A stretch of DNA of 64,000 nucleotides from UBA668 sp038328705 (GCA_038328705.1 JBBQMG010000003.1:7735-71734); one strand, 5' to 3'. Positions 1-11,319 are shown, counted from the first letter of the stretch. The notes: a model not told the origin generated them from the letters alone. Program-made: numbers and translations.

Positions 1-602
1 TCGACAGCGCCGGACGATGGTGGCGCTTTGCCAATGGCAGCGAGCAGCCCTGCGACCTCTGCCCGGTCCAGTCGCTCCAGCCGAACCTGATCGACGTTGT
101 GCTGCCGTTCGAGGCGCAACACCAGCTCGCCACCCGGAGCCTTGCGCGACAGGTCGTTTCCACGGTACGTGCCGACTATCACCAGCTGCGGCCAGGACTG
201 CATGCACACCTGTTCGATGAAGTGCACGCTGTCTGCGTCGGCCCAGTGCAGGTCTTCGACAATGAGGAGCGTGCGTCCCTTGGCAACCGCCTGGTCCAGA
301 ATCGAGCGTGCCGTCGCCGCTGAATTGTCACCGGGGGGCCCAAGCTGACCGATGACGTCGAACGAGCGACCCATCGACCCGGGCCGTGCTTGGGCGCTGA
401 GGACCGTCACGTCCGCTGGCATCGCTTCGACCAACTCGCGCAACAGGCGGGTCTTACCGATGCCCGCTTCTCCGGACACCAGCGCGATCTCGGGGCCGTC
501 TCCGCTGCGCACCTCTGCCGCCTCGACAAGCCCCAACAGTCGGCTGAGCGCCGTGTGACGGCCGATCATGACCGGCGACAGGCCGGTGCGCCCTCGCAGC
601 AT
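1..602 (-). CDS. P-loop ATPase regulator, cut by the left window edge
   Basis: Reading leftward from an ATG at 602 the frame stays open to the edge, giving the first 200 residues of a longer protein. A Walker A motif GEAGIGKT lies at residues 44-51 and a Walker B stretch LLIVEDLHWAD at about 112-122, followed by a YRGND segment. This arrangement is typical of the ATPase domain of LAL-type (large LuxR) or cyclase-linked regulators, which hydrolyse ATP and normally end in an HTH output domain; that end lies outside the window. ATG 602 is preferred because TAGCGT ends 7 bases upstream. GTG 611 and ATG 569 are alternatives. The subfamily cannot be decided without the C-terminus. Confidence 0.75.
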   Translation of the reverse strand, partial: MLRGRTGLSPVMIGRHTALSRLLGLVEAAEVRSGDGPEIALVSGEAGIGKTRLLRELVEAMPADVTVLSAQARPGSMGRSFDVIGQLGPPGDNSAATARSILDQAVAKGRTLLIVEDLHWADADSVHFIEQVCMQSWPQLVIVGTYRGNDLSRKAPGGELVLRLERQHNVDQVRLERLDRAEVAGLLAAIGKAPPSSGAV

Positions 603-609
603 GACATGC

Positions 610-615
610 ACGCTA
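610..615 (-). promoter_or_regulatory. -10 element of the left-edge ATPase gene
   Basis: TAGCGT on the minus strand ends 7 bases before ATG 602. No Shine-Dalgarno sequence is visible, so a leaderless transcript is predicted. Confidence 0.4.
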
Positions 616-672
616 GTGCCGAACGCGAGTGGGTCCGAGGGGTTTCCGCCCCCAGGACCCGACACGACCTGT

Positions 673-858
673 TCAGGCAACGAGACTTTCGCGGGTTGTC
701 GTGTGGGTTCTCGCTGCGGGCAGCTCGATGAGGGACCCGCACGTATCCGGAACGACCGGGGCTGACCGGCGCGATGCGCGGTAGCGGGTCGAGCGGGCCA
801 TCAACACCGTCTGGCGCTGCCGAGCGATCTCTGAGTTGAGGGTGAAGTTGGGAAACAT
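673..858 (-). CDS. Small basic protein of unknown function
   Basis: A 61-residue frame starting MFPNFTLNSEIARQR. It is one of the few frames here with a clear Shine-Dalgarno sequence: AAGGA is 8 bases from the ATG. The protein is rich in Arg, Ser and Thr and has no signal peptide, membrane segment or known motif. It ends about 70 bases before the ATPase regulator that follows on the same strand. I do not recognise the family. The ribosome binding site is the main reason to believe it is translated. Confidence 0.45.
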   Translation of the reverse strand: MFPNFTLNSEIARQRQTVLMARSTRYRASRRSAPVVPDTCGSLIELPAARTHTTTRESLVA

Positions 859-1011
859 GTCGGAAGTCCTTCGTAGTCTTTGACCTCTTCATCATGCGCT
901 GTGGGCACCCCATTCCACATCCGCCGAACGACGTATATCCGGCGGTGATTCACCTGCCAGCGCCTAGGTATGTCGCCGGTCACATCATCACACGTGGACG
1001 CCGGCGACTCG

Positions 1012-2004
1012 TCAGTCGGCGAATGCGTCGATCATCGCGTGCACGTCGCCGAGCGGGTACAGGATCGGGCACGTGCAGCCGTGATCGATGTACTCCTGCA
1101 CCTTGGCCTTCGCCTCCGCCGGAGTGCCGCTGGCGGTGAGCATCTGCACGATCTCGTCGGGTACCAGCTTGCTAGCGGCCTCCACCTGCTCATGAGTAGC
1201 GGGCCAGGTGAGCACCTCACCCACTTTGTCGAGCAGGCTCTGGGGTACGCCGGACGCCTTCATGATGTGCGGCTGCTGGCCGAGATACTGGGTGACCATC
1301 ATGCGCGCCATGTCGAGCGCTGTCTCGCGGTCTTCGTGCACGCTGCACACCACCAATTGCGGGCGGTCGATGTCGTCGATGCTGCGGCCGGCCTTGGCTG
1401 CGCCAGTGGCCAACGCGTCCATCGCACGCTCGTTGTAGTCGGGGGGTACAAGGTAGTTGAGCACCGCACCATCGGCAATCTCACCGGTGAGTTCCATCAT
1501 CTGCATGCCGGTGGCACCGATGTAGATGGGCACATCCTTCGCCCGACGCTCCTGGTACACGTAGTCCAGCTCCACGCCGTCGAGGTGCACGTATACGCCA
1601 TCGAACGTGACGGTTTCGTTGTGCAGCAACGCACGCACGACGGTGACGATCTCGCGCATGACGGTGAGGGGTCGGGCGCGCTCGATGCCGACCTTCGCAG
1701 CCAATGGATCCCACCAGGCACCGATGCCGAGAATGACGCGGCCAGGTGCAAGATCGTCCAGTGTGCTGAACGTGGCAGCCAAGCGGGCGGGGTTGCGGCT
1801 CCAGCAATCGACCACGCCCGAACCGACTTTGATGTGGTCGGTGACGCTGGCAAACGCGGCCATTGGCACAGTCGCCTCGCGGACCAGCCGACTCTCCGCC
1901 TGCCACACTGCGTGAAAGCCCTTCGCCTCCGCGTACTGCGCGATGGCCATGCCCTCGCGAATCGGGTGCGCATCCTGCAGGTAGACGGCCATCGGCGTGC
2001 TCAT
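1012..2004 (-). CDS. LLM-class (luciferase-like) F420-dependent oxidoreductase
   Basis: A 330-residue single-domain TIM-barrel protein of the bacterial luciferase-like superfamily, to which methylene-tetrahydromethanopterin reductase and F420-dependent dehydrogenases belong. Visible hallmarks are an N-terminal YAEAKGFHAVW helix, a KVGSGVVDCWSRNPARLA strand-loop and LAPGRVILGIGAWWD, the usual cofactor-side segments. Actinobacterial members normally use coenzyme F420 rather than FMN; cofC at 35 kb shows that F420 can be made. The substrate is unknown. ATG 2004 is chosen over a GTG at 2040 because a TATCGT hexamer ends 7 bases upstream. The gene diverges from the cyclase/ATPase regulator at 2097. 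Confidence 0.85.
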   Translation of the reverse strand: MSTPMAVYLQDAHPIREGMAIAQYAEAKGFHAVWQAESRLVREATVPMAAFASVTDHIKVGSGVVDCWSRNPARLAATFSTLDDLAPGRVILGIGAWWDPLAAKVGIERARPLTVMREIVTVVRALLHNETVTFDGVYVHLDGVELDYVYQERRAKDVPIYIGATGMQMMELTGEIADGAVLNYLVPPDYNERAMDALATGAAKAGRSIDDIDRPQLVVCSVHEDRETALDMARMMVTQYLGQQPHIMKASGVPQSLLDKVGEVLTWPATHEQVEAASKLVPDEIVQMLTASGTPAEAKAKVQEYIDHGCTCPILYPLGDVHAMIDAFAD

Positions 2005-2011
2005 CTGCGAA

Positions 2012-2017
2012 ACGATA
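2012..2017 (-). promoter_or_regulatory. -10 element of the LLM oxidoreductase gene
   Basis: TATCGT on the minus strand ends 7 bases before ATG 2004; a leaderless start is predicted. Confidence 0.4.
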
Positions 2018-2082
2018 GTGCGTTCACGTTTTGTAAGCACCCACTCACTGAGGCGGCGAACTCGCGGCGTCCGACGAGTAGC

Positions 2083-2088
2083 TACTGT
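2083..2088 (+). promoter_or_regulatory. -10 element of the cyclase-STAND gene
   Basis: TACTGT ends 8 bases before ATG 2097 in the 92-base divergent gap; no Shine-Dalgarno sequence follows it. Confidence 0.4.
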
Positions 2089-2096
2089 GCTCTTTC

Positions 2097-4787
2097 ATGG
2101 CGCTGTCGGTACGGACCCTGCTGTTCACCGACATCGAGGGTTCCACCGCGTTGGTGCAACGCGCCGGCAAGGAGTGGCCGGGGTTGTTGAACCGGCATCG
2201 AGCGATCGTGCGTGAGGCGATCGGCCAATGGGACGGAGCGGAGCACGGCACCGAGGGGGACTCGTTCTTCGTCTCGTTCGATTCGCCGTCCGCAGGCCTC
2301 GCTGCCGCGGTGCAGGCACAGTTGGAGCTGGAGGGCGGCGAGTGGCCGGACGACCTCCGGCTTCGGGTACGCATGGGCCTGCACCTCGGCGAGGTCACCG
2401 CCGACGGTGATCATCTCGTGGGCCTGTCGGTGCATCACGCTGCACGGATCGCGGCGACAGCGCACGGCGGGCAGGTGGTGCTCTCGGCGGCGGTGCGCGA
2501 CAGCGTCCGCACCCTGCCGCCGCACGCCGTGCTGGTCTCGCTCGGCTCACATCGCCTTCGCGACGTCGGCACGATCGCCGTCTATCAGGTGGAACACCCG
2601 CAGTTGCAGCGAGGCTTCCCTGACCTCCGTGGTGTGCTCGGCAGCCGCACCAACCTGCCTCGACTGTCGTCGGCATTCGTCGGCGGTGATGAGCTGCTGT
2701 CGGCGATCGGTGAGCTCGTGGAACGCAGCCAGATCGTCACACTCACGGGGTCGGGCGGGGTCGGCAAGACGCGGGCTGCATTGGAGTTCGCATGGCAGCA
2801 GGTGGCTGCGTTCGACGACGGCGTGTACTTCGTCGACCTCGCACCCATCTCGGACGAAGGTGCGGTAACTTCGGCGATCGCTGCGGCTTTGCCGATGGTG
2901 TCCACCGGCGGCATGTCGATGCTCGACGCGATCATCGATTGGGTAGCCGGCCGTCGGCTGCTCATCGTGCTCGACAACTGTGAACACCTCCTCGACGACG
3001 TGACCGTCACCATGAAGAAGGTCCTGTCGAGATGCAGCCGGCTCCAGGTGGTGGCAACCAGCCGGGAACCGCTCGGCCTTGATGGCGAACGAGTACATCG
3101 GGTGCCCTCACTCGATGTCCTCGGCGACGCAGTGACACTGTTCTGCGAGCGGGCGACCGAGGCCGACTCGTCGTTTGCCGCCGATGGCCGTGAAGACGTT
3201 CTGAAGACGATCTGCGCCCGCTTGGACGGCATCCCGCTGGCCATCGAGTTGGCTGCTGCCCGGATGCGTTCCCTGGCGCCCGACGAGCTGCTCGAACGGC
3301 TACAGGATCGGTTCCGCCTGTTACGCGGCAGCGGCCGCGGCGCACTCGAACGTCACCAGACGCTGCGCGCAACCGTGTCGTGGTCGTATCAGCTGCTGAC
3401 CGTCGATGAACAGCTGCTGTTCGATCGGCTGTCGGTGTTCTCGGGTGGCTTCACGCTGAGCGCCGCGGAGAACGTGTGTGGTTCGGCGCCTCTCGCAGAG
3501 ATGGACGTGGTCGATCTGCTGGACCAACTGGTCGACAAGTCGATGGCGGTCGCCGACCGGCACGCCACGTCGACCCGCTACCGCCTGCTGGAGACCCTGC
3601 GCCAGTACGGCGAAGAACAGCTCGATGACCGCGGCGAGACCAGCGTCCTGCGCGATCACCATCAGCAGCACTTTCTCCGGGTTGCCACCGAGCTCGGCGC
3701 CCTGATGCACAGCGCCAGTGAAGTGGAAGCCAAAATGGCGATGGACGCCGAGTGGGACAACATACGCGCAGCTCACCAGTGGGCCCTGGCCGGTCGAAAC
3801 GTAGAATGCGCCGCACGCATCGTGGCTGAGACCGAGCAGTTCGCATTCGGCTCGATGCGACACGAGCATTCGTCGTGGACCGCGCGCACGCTAGATCTCG
3901 CAGAGGAGACGGGCTCACCGTCCACGGTGTTGTACGCCGCTTCGGCCAATTGGGCCAACTTGGACGGGGAGGAGAAGAAGGCTCACCGCCTGGCCCTTCG
4001 CGGTATCGACGTGGCGCCGTTTCCCGAACACCAATCGACGGTGGGGTGCTGGGGGATGTTCGCAGGGGCTTCCCCACTGGTGCTGCAACAGTCACCGGCA
4101 GCACTCGACGCGTTCCGGCACATGCAAGCGGCCGTCGCACGCATCGACGATGTCGACACCGATTGGATGCCCCTCGTCGACCTAGTCGATGCGTCGATGC
4201 ACGCCGACGCGGCGGCCACTGACACCTACCGACAGCAACTCCACAGGGTGGCAGAACGAGTGCGAGCTCCCACGCTCCTGATCATGTCGGTGGTCAACGA
4301 CGGGCACGCACTCATCGACAGCGCCACCGTCGACGCACCCGACTATGCGACATCGCGCGTCCTCTACGAACGCGCATTGGAGATGGCTCAGGACGCGCAT
4401 CACACCCAGTTCCAGACACAGGCCCTGCGCGCAATCGCCCTCACGGCGACGGGTTCGGGCACCGACGACGCGGTCGAACGCTGCTACGACGCACTTGATG
4501 CACTGTACGAAATCCGTTACTGGCAGAAGCTGTGGCAGGTCCTGGAGTCCGTCGCCCTCGCGCTCGCGAAGTGCGGTCGCACCGCCGACGCAGCCGTCGT
4601 CCTCGGCCATCTCGATGCCAACATGCCCGGTTACGGGTTGGAGGACGGCCTCGGCTTCCGCGACCTCGCTCGCTCACTCATCCTTGCCGATGGCGGGCAC
4701 ACGCAGGCCACCCAACGCGGCGCTCGACTTTCCGCGGAGGAACTGGTGACGGCTGCGCTCGGGTTTCTTTTGCCTGGCGGGGCGTGA
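2097..4787 (+). CDS. Class III cyclase-homology / STAND ATPase regulator
   Basis: An 896-residue signalling protein. Residues 1-165 are a class III nucleotidyl cyclase homology domain: FTDIEGST carries the first metal-binding Asp (D12) and EGDSFF the second (D55). In the usual V-N-x-A-A-R motif the transition-state Asn is replaced (SVHHAARI, H113) while Arg117 is kept, so catalysis is doubtful. Residues 218-225, GSGGVGKT, open an NB-ARC/STAND ATPase with Walker B RLLIVLDNCEHLL and TSREPLGL. The C-terminal half is helical repeat-like, as in AfsR-type proteins. No DNA-binding domain is visible. It probably senses a ligand and switches by nucleotide-dependent oligomerisation. It converges on the amidohydrolase gene at 4825. 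Confidence 0.85.
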   Translation: MALSVRTLLFTDIEGSTALVQRAGKEWPGLLNRHRAIVREAIGQWDGAEHGTEGDSFFVSFDSPSAGLAAAVQAQLELEGGEWPDDLRLRVRMGLHLGEVTADGDHLVGLSVHHAARIAATAHGGQVVLSAAVRDSVRTLPPHAVLVSLGSHRLRDVGTIAVYQVEHPQLQRGFPDLRGVLGSRTNLPRLSSAFVGGDELLSAIGELVERSQIVTLTGSGGVGKTRAALEFAWQQVAAFDDGVYFVDLAPISDEGAVTSAIAAALPMVSTGGMSMLDAIIDWVAGRRLLIVLDNCEHLLDDVTVTMKKVLSRCSRLQVVATSREPLGLDGERVHRVPSLDVLGDAVTLFCERATEADSSFAADGREDVLKTICARLDGIPLAIELAAARMRSLAPDELLERLQDRFRLLRGSGRGALERHQTLRATVSWSYQLLTVDEQLLFDRLSVFSGGFTLSAAENVCGSAPLAEMDVVDLLDQLVDKSMAVADRHATSTRYRLLETLRQYGEEQLDDRGETSVLRDHHQQHFLRVATELGALMHSASEVEAKMAMDAEWDNIRAAHQWALAGRNVECAARIVAETEQFAFGSMRHEHSSWTARTLDLAEETGSPSTVLYAASANWANLDGEEKKAHRLALRGIDVAPFPEHQSTVGCWGMFAGASPLVLQQSPAALDAFRHMQAAVARIDDVDTDWMPLVDLVDASMHADAAATDTYRQQLHRVAERVRAPTLLIMSVVNDGHALIDSATVDAPDYATSRVLYERALEMAQDAHHTQFQTQALRAIALTATGSGTDDAVERCYDALDALYEIRYWQKLWQVLESVALALAKCGRTADAAVVLGHLDANMPGYGLEDGLGFRDLARSLILADGGHTQATQRGARLSAEELVTAALGFLLPGGA

Positions 4788-4824
4788 TCGGCCGCCGAAG
4801 TGATCGCCGCCGTGATATCAGCCG

Positions 4825-5847
4825 TCAAAGGCGGGCGAACAACCGTTGTGCCTGTTCGGCCGCCTTGGCGCGCACCTCGGTGGGGTCGACGCGGGTGGTC
4901 AGGCCGTCGCGTAGCAGAACCTCGCCATCGGCACTCACGATGTCGAGGGCACGCAGACCGGGCGTGAATGCAACGTGCCACGCGCTGTCCGCGTGGTCGT
5001 AGTTCCATTTGACGCGATCGTCACGCGCCTCGGGGAACAGGTCGTAGCCATTCTCCAACCACTGCCACACCGTGTCGGGCGAGGCGAGCACATCGTCCTC
5101 GCGCAGGCGCACGTAGGCGAGGCGCGCCTCCTCCAGCATGTCAGCGCCGATGCCGTCGGTCCCGAGCACGATTCGGTTCGAGCGCGCAGCGGGCCGCGCA
5201 TAGCCCACCGAATTGTTCATGTTGCTTCGCGGGTTGTGAGCAATGGTGCCCGGCAGTTCGCGGTCCAGGTACACGCAATGCACGAGGTGCCAGTCATCGC
5301 TAGCAAGGTTCTGCAGGCGCTGGCCCGCGTCCGCGTCGTCGGGACCTTCGGCAACATGAATGTGCACTCCCACACCGATGTCGACAGCCGATGCGGCTGC
5401 CTTCTGGAGTGTGTCGTCCGAACACGTGAACGCGGCGTGCACACCCACCATGCCGCGGCCACCTGCGCGCAGGAACCGCTCGTTCTCCGCCAGCCCGCGA
5501 CGGGCACCGTCGGGCCCATGGCGGTCGGTGATGCCGTACGCAAGATTGGTGCGCACCCCCACCTCTGCGCACGCGGCCGCGACGATGTCGAGGCTGCCCT
5601 CGATGCACGACGGCGACTCGTGATGGTCGACAATCGCAGTGGTACCGCACTGCAGCGCCTCGACAGCACCGAGCATGGACGACCAACGAATCATCTCTTC
5701 ATCGAGCGCCACGTCGAGCCGCCACCACACCTGTTCCAGTATCTCGACGAACTTGGTGGGCTGCTGCGGTGGCGCAGGCATACCGCGGGCCAGCGTCGAG
5801 TACAGGTGGTGATGACTACACACCATGCCCGGAGTGGTCGCGCTCAT
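4825..5847 (-). CDS. SsnA-like amidohydrolase lacking the N-terminal beta domain
   Basis: A 340-residue metal-dependent hydrolase of the amidohydrolase superfamily, closest by motif to SsnA/chlorohydrolase-type enzymes that deaminate or hydrolyse N-heterocycles. All metal ligands are visible: HxH at residues 12-14 (SHHHLYS), the HIHVAEG His, the LVHCVYL His and the LGTDGIG Asp. NPRSNMNNSVGY resembles the SsnA signature. Family members normally carry about 50-60 extra residues forming a beta sandwich before the HxH strand; here the HxH comes at residue 12 and no in-frame extension is possible past the upstream stop. TACGGT 7 bases before ATG 5847 supports the short start; GTG 5856 is the alternative. 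It follows the beta-lactamase-fold gene by 19 bases. Confidence 0.8.
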   Translation of the reverse strand: MSATTPGMVCSHHHLYSTLARGMPAPPQQPTKFVEILEQVWWRLDVALDEEMIRWSSMLGAVEALQCGTTAIVDHHESPSCIEGSLDIVAAACAEVGVRTNLAYGITDRHGPDGARRGLAENERFLRAGGRGMVGVHAAFTCSDDTLQKAAASAVDIGVGVHIHVAEGPDDADAGQRLQNLASDDWHLVHCVYLDRELPGTIAHNPRSNMNNSVGYARPAARSNRIVLGTDGIGADMLEEARLAYVRLREDDVLASPDTVWQWLENGYDLFPEARDDRVKWNYDHADSAWHVAFTPGLRALDIVSADGEVLLRDGLTTRVDPTEVRAKAAEQAQRLFARL

Positions 5848-5854
5848 CGGGTGC

Positions 5855-5860
5855 ACCGTA
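5855..5860 (-). promoter_or_regulatory. -10 element of the amidohydrolase gene
   Basis: TACGGT on the minus strand ends 7 bases before ATG 5847, immediately after the upstream gene's stop codon. The downstream gene may therefore have its own leaderless transcript. Confidence 0.35.
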
Positions 5861-5866
5861 GCGGTG

Positions 5867-7000
5867 TCACAGCGATGCGTACACGGCGTCGATCAGCGCA
5901 CGGTTGCGAGTGCTCTGCCAACGAGGCACGACGTGGTTCATCACGTACCCGAATGCGAGTGCAGCGTCGAGGTCTGCGAAGCCGAGCGCACCGCCGGTTC
6001 CGAAGTGGCCGAAGCTGTGCGGGTTGCAACCCAGTGGCCGACGAGCCGAGGTGGGCACGAAGCCCAAGCCGAACGACACATCCTCGCCCAACACCGGGCA
6101 CGGCCCGTCCGACTGCACGCGAGTGGCCTCCGCCAGCAGCCCCGGCGACAGCAGCCGGCCGGGCTCGATGATCGCCGAATACAGGCGTGCAAGACCGGCC
6201 GCCGTACCATGACCGTTCGTCGAAGGCACTTGCGCCGTCCGCCACTCGGGTGAGTTGACCACACCGTTGGACGAGTAGCCCGGCGGATTGAAGTAGCTCA
6301 GCATGGGAAGGCGAGCATCGCCCTCGATCGTGAACGGATCGATCGCACCCATCGGCACCGAGGGCGCCCAGATGACATTCGCGCAGCGCGTCTGCTCAGC
6401 GACGGACAGGCCGCAGTGCACATCCGCCCCGAGCGGCTCGGTCAGCCGTCGTAGTCGAGTGCCGGGCATCTCGCCCGTGACGCGGCGGACGATCTCACCC
6501 ACCAGATGGCCGTAAGTGTTGGTGTGGTAGATGTGCCGCGAGCCGGGCTCGAACCAGGCATCGGTGGCAGCGAGAGCGGCCGCCATCCGCTCCCAGTTCC
6601 ACAGATCGTCATCGGTGAGCCGCTCGCGAATTGCCGGCACCCCGGTGCGATGGCACAGCGCGTGCCGGATTGTTGCGCCCTGCTTGCCGCCGACCGCGAA
6701 CTCCGGCCAGACGGACGCGATCGGATCGTCGAGCGCGACAGTGCCGTCTTCCACGAGTTGCAGCACCAGCAACGCCACGATCGCCTTGCCGACCGAGTAG
6801 AAGTTGACGAGAGTGTCGTGCTTCCACTCACGCGTGCGTGCCTCGTCCGCCCAACCGCCGACGAGGTCGATGACGGGCTCTCCGTCGCTCAACACGCAAA
6901 TGGCAGCGCCAACGTCACCTCGGTCGGCGAAGTTGTCGGCGAAGGCGTCGCGTACCGCGCCGAAGCGCTCGTCGCAGTGACCACTGATCGGAACATCCAT
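5867..7000 (-). CDS. Serine beta-lactamase-fold hydrolase (EstB / class C-like)
   Basis: A 377-residue protein of the serine beta-lactamase/penicillin-binding transpeptidase fold (Beta-lactamase PF00144). The nucleophile motif SVGK is at residues 69-72 (FYSVGKAI), the second motif is YHTNTYG, and the third-motif equivalent is HFGTGG near the C-terminus. There is no signal peptide, so it is probably a cytoplasmic esterase or amidase rather than a secreted antibiotic resistance enzyme. It is transcribed with the SsnA-like amidohydrolase 19 bases downstream, which hints at a role in degrading an ester or amide, but the substrate is unknown. Confidence 0.85.
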   Translation of the reverse strand: MDVPISGHCDERFGAVRDAFADNFADRGDVGAAICVLSDGEPVIDLVGGWADEARTREWKHDTLVNFYSVGKAIVALLVLQLVEDGTVALDDPIASVWPEFAVGGKQGATIRHALCHRTGVPAIRERLTDDDLWNWERMAAALAATDAWFEPGSRHIYHTNTYGHLVGEIVRRVTGEMPGTRLRRLTEPLGADVHCGLSVAEQTRCANVIWAPSVPMGAIDPFTIEGDARLPMLSYFNPPGYSSNGVVNSPEWRTAQVPSTNGHGTAAGLARLYSAIIEPGRLLSPGLLAEATRVQSDGPCPVLGEDVSFGLGFVPTSARRPLGCNPHSFGHFGTGGALGFADLDAALAFGYVMNHVVPRWQSTRNRALIDAVYASL

Positions 7001-7129
7001 CTCCGCCAGCCTCTCATGCGCATTGCCTCGGCCTCGGCCTCGGGGTCAGGCCACCTCGTACCGATATGGTGCGGCCAACGACTTCCCCTGTCGAACCAGA
7101 TCCGGCACTGCCGGAAACTCAGGGAGGCC

Positions 7130-7135
7130 TACTGT
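7130..7135 (+). promoter_or_regulatory. -10 element of the Uma2 gene
   Basis: TACTGT ends 7 bases before ATG 7143. It supports this start over the in-frame upstream start at 7023. Confidence 0.4.
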
Positions 7136-7142
7136 TGTGTCC

Positions 7143-7886
7143 ATGCCCGTACCGATCGACGCCGACGACGAGGCGCCCGAATACGACTACCCGCATCTGC
7201 CCGGCGAAGAGCTGGACCCGCTGATGGAGTCCACTGTTCACTCCGCCTGGTGCCACCTGCTGGTCACCTCGGCCCGCCACACGCTGGCCGGCACCGATGC
7301 TGTGGTCTCCGGCAACACGCCGTTCGTGCCCGCCGGCCAGAAGTACCACACCGCCCCCGACCTGTTGGTCGTGCCCGGCTTGCGAGGCCGCGACTTCGGC
7401 CGCTATGTCGTCGACGAGCACGGCCATGTGCCGACTGTGTGCGTGGAGGTCGTGTCGCCGTCGAACACCTGGCCGCGACTAGAGCGCCGCTACCGCCGTT
7501 GGCTGGAAGTCGGTGTGCCCGAGGTCTACGCGCTCCACCCGCTGCAGCAGTCGGTCGACCGCATTGAGCTCGTCGACGACCACATCGTGCATCGCGACGC
7601 GATCGGCATCTACAGCGAGGGGATGCAGATGACGTTCACGATGATCGGTGATCGCCTGGGCTTGTGTTGCCCCGGCGGTCGTGCCGTGACCCTGGATGAC
7701 GACCCGCTCGCCTGGATGGTCCAGGAACGCCAGCGGGCCGACACCGAGCGCGAACGCGGCGATGCAGAGCATGCACGCGCTGAGGCAGAGCATGCACGCG
7801 CCGACACCGAGCATGCACGCGCCGATGCGGCTGAGGCACATTCAGCGGCGCTGGAGGCTGAGCTGCAGCGGCGGGGCGGCAACTGA
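7143..7886 (+). CDS. Uma2-family PD-(D/E)XK nuclease-like protein with a charged C-terminal tail
   Basis: A 247-residue protein. Residues 1-180 match the Uma2 (DUF820) restriction-endonuclease fold: HTAPDLLVVPG supplies the catalytic Asp, VCVEVVSPSNTW the E-x-x-SPS motif, and WLEVGVPEVYALHP the conserved distal strand. The usual Lys after SPS is not obvious; an Arg-rich RRYRRW helix takes its place. From about residue 195 the protein becomes a charged helix with Glu-His-Ala-Arg-Ala repeats, likely a coiled coil. Uma2 proteins are common in large families, often near transposons, but no element is present here and their biological role is unsettled. The gene converges on the molybdenum hydroxylase, with 12 bases between them. 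Confidence 0.75.
   Translation: MPVPIDADDEAPEYDYPHLPGEELDPLMESTVHSAWCHLLVTSARHTLAGTDAVVSGNTPFVPAGQKYHTAPDLLVVPGLRGRDFGRYVVDEHGHVPTVCVEVVSPSNTWPRLERRYRRWLEVGVPEVYALHPLQQSVDRIELVDDHIVHRDAIGIYSEGMQMTFTMIGDRLGLCCPGGRAVTLDDDPLAWMVQERQRADTERERGDAEHARAEAEHARADTEHARADAAEAHSAALEAELQRRGGN
7767..7821 (+). repeat. 21-bp period in-frame repeat in the Uma2 gene
   Basis: GAGCATGCACGCG occurs three times at 21-base spacing and encodes EHARA units of the C-terminal helix. The period equals seven codons, one coiled-coil heptad. Confidence 0.7.
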
Positions 7887-7898
7887 CGGCGACCGATC

Positions 7899-10481
<2,583 letters not shown>

Positions 10482-10560
10482 GTTTTACATTTTGTCAAGG
10501 TCCGGCCCCGATTGCGAGGTTCTCGGAAAATGAAATGTTGCAAGTGTGCGCGGCGACGCG

Positions 10561-11319
10561 TCAGATGAGACGGATCAGGGCGGTGAGGCCGACCACGACG
10601 ATGAGCCCCCGAAGGGCCTTCGGGTTCAGTCGGCGGCCGTACCTGGCACCGATCTGGGCGCCGATGGTGGAACCGACGGCGATGACACCGGCGACCTTCC
10701 AGTCGATGTTCGTCGTGGCGATGAACACCACGGCCGCAACCCCGTTGACCGTGAGCGCCAGCACATTCTTGGTTGCGTTGATGCGCTGCAGGGTTTCGTC
10801 GAGGAAAATTCCCAGGACAGCCATCAGGATGATGCCTTGCGCGGCACCGAAGTAGCCACCGTAGATACCGGCAGCCACCACCAGGGCTTGCAGACCCGGC
10901 GTGATGTCGCCGTGTTCAACACCGCCAGCGGCGCGTCGAGCCGCCAGCTTGCGAGAGATCGTCGGCCCCGCCACGACAAGGACGAGCGCGATCGCGACAA
11001 GGAACACGACCACCTTGTCGAACACATCACTGGGCAGGGTCAACAGGAGCGTGGACCCGGTGGCGGCGCCGAGAACCGACGCGGGAACCAGACGACGCAG
11101 TCGCGCCGACTGGCCACCGAGTTCGCGGCGGTAGCCGTACACACCCGAGATCGAGCCGGGCACGAGGCCCATGTTGTTCGAGACATTGGCCAACAGCGGC
11201 GGATAGCCCAGCGCGACCAGCGTGGGGAACGTGATGAGTGAGCCGGAGCCGACGATGGTGTTGATCGTGCCGGCACCCATGCCCGCGAAGAAGATGATGA
11301 TTGCGTCAGTCAGCGACAC
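10561..11319 (-). CDS. TauE/SafE (TSUP) family membrane permease
   Basis: A 252-residue integral membrane protein with about eight hydrophobic segments. The GSGSLITFPTL segment and a second similar half (GYFGAAQGIILM) are the repeated signature of the TauE/SafE sulfite/organic-anion exporter family. GTG 11319 is chosen because translation begins there with SLTDAIIIFFAGMGAG, the usual first helix, 8 bases after the upstream stop; longer starts would overlap the D-carbamoylase gene. Family members export or import sulfite, sulfoacetate and small organic anions. Placement between D-carbamoylase and the molybdenum hydroxylase suggests it moves a substrate or product of that pathway. Confidence 0.85.
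   Translation of the reverse strand: MSLTDAIIIFFAGMGAGTINTIVGSGSLITFPTLVALGYPPLLANVSNNMGLVPGSISGVYGYRRELGGQSARLRRLVPASVLGAATGSTLLLTLPSDVFDKVVVFLVAIALVLVVAGPTISRKLAARRAAGGVEHGDITPGLQALVVAAGIYGGYFGAAQGIILMAVLGIFLDETLQRINATKNVLALTVNGVAAVVFIATTNIDWKVAGVIAVGSTIGAQIGARYGRRLNPKALRGLIVVVGLTALIRLI

Noticed and set aside
970..2190. Long plus-strand frame across the LLM gene
   Set aside because: It is antisense to a well-supported LLM gene and its product is His/Arg-rich with no motif; GC-rich DNA produces such frames.
5867..7000. Antibiotic resistance beta-lactamase
   Set aside because: The fold and SxxK motif match, but there is no signal peptide and the neighbours are catabolic; a cytoplasmic esterase is more likely.
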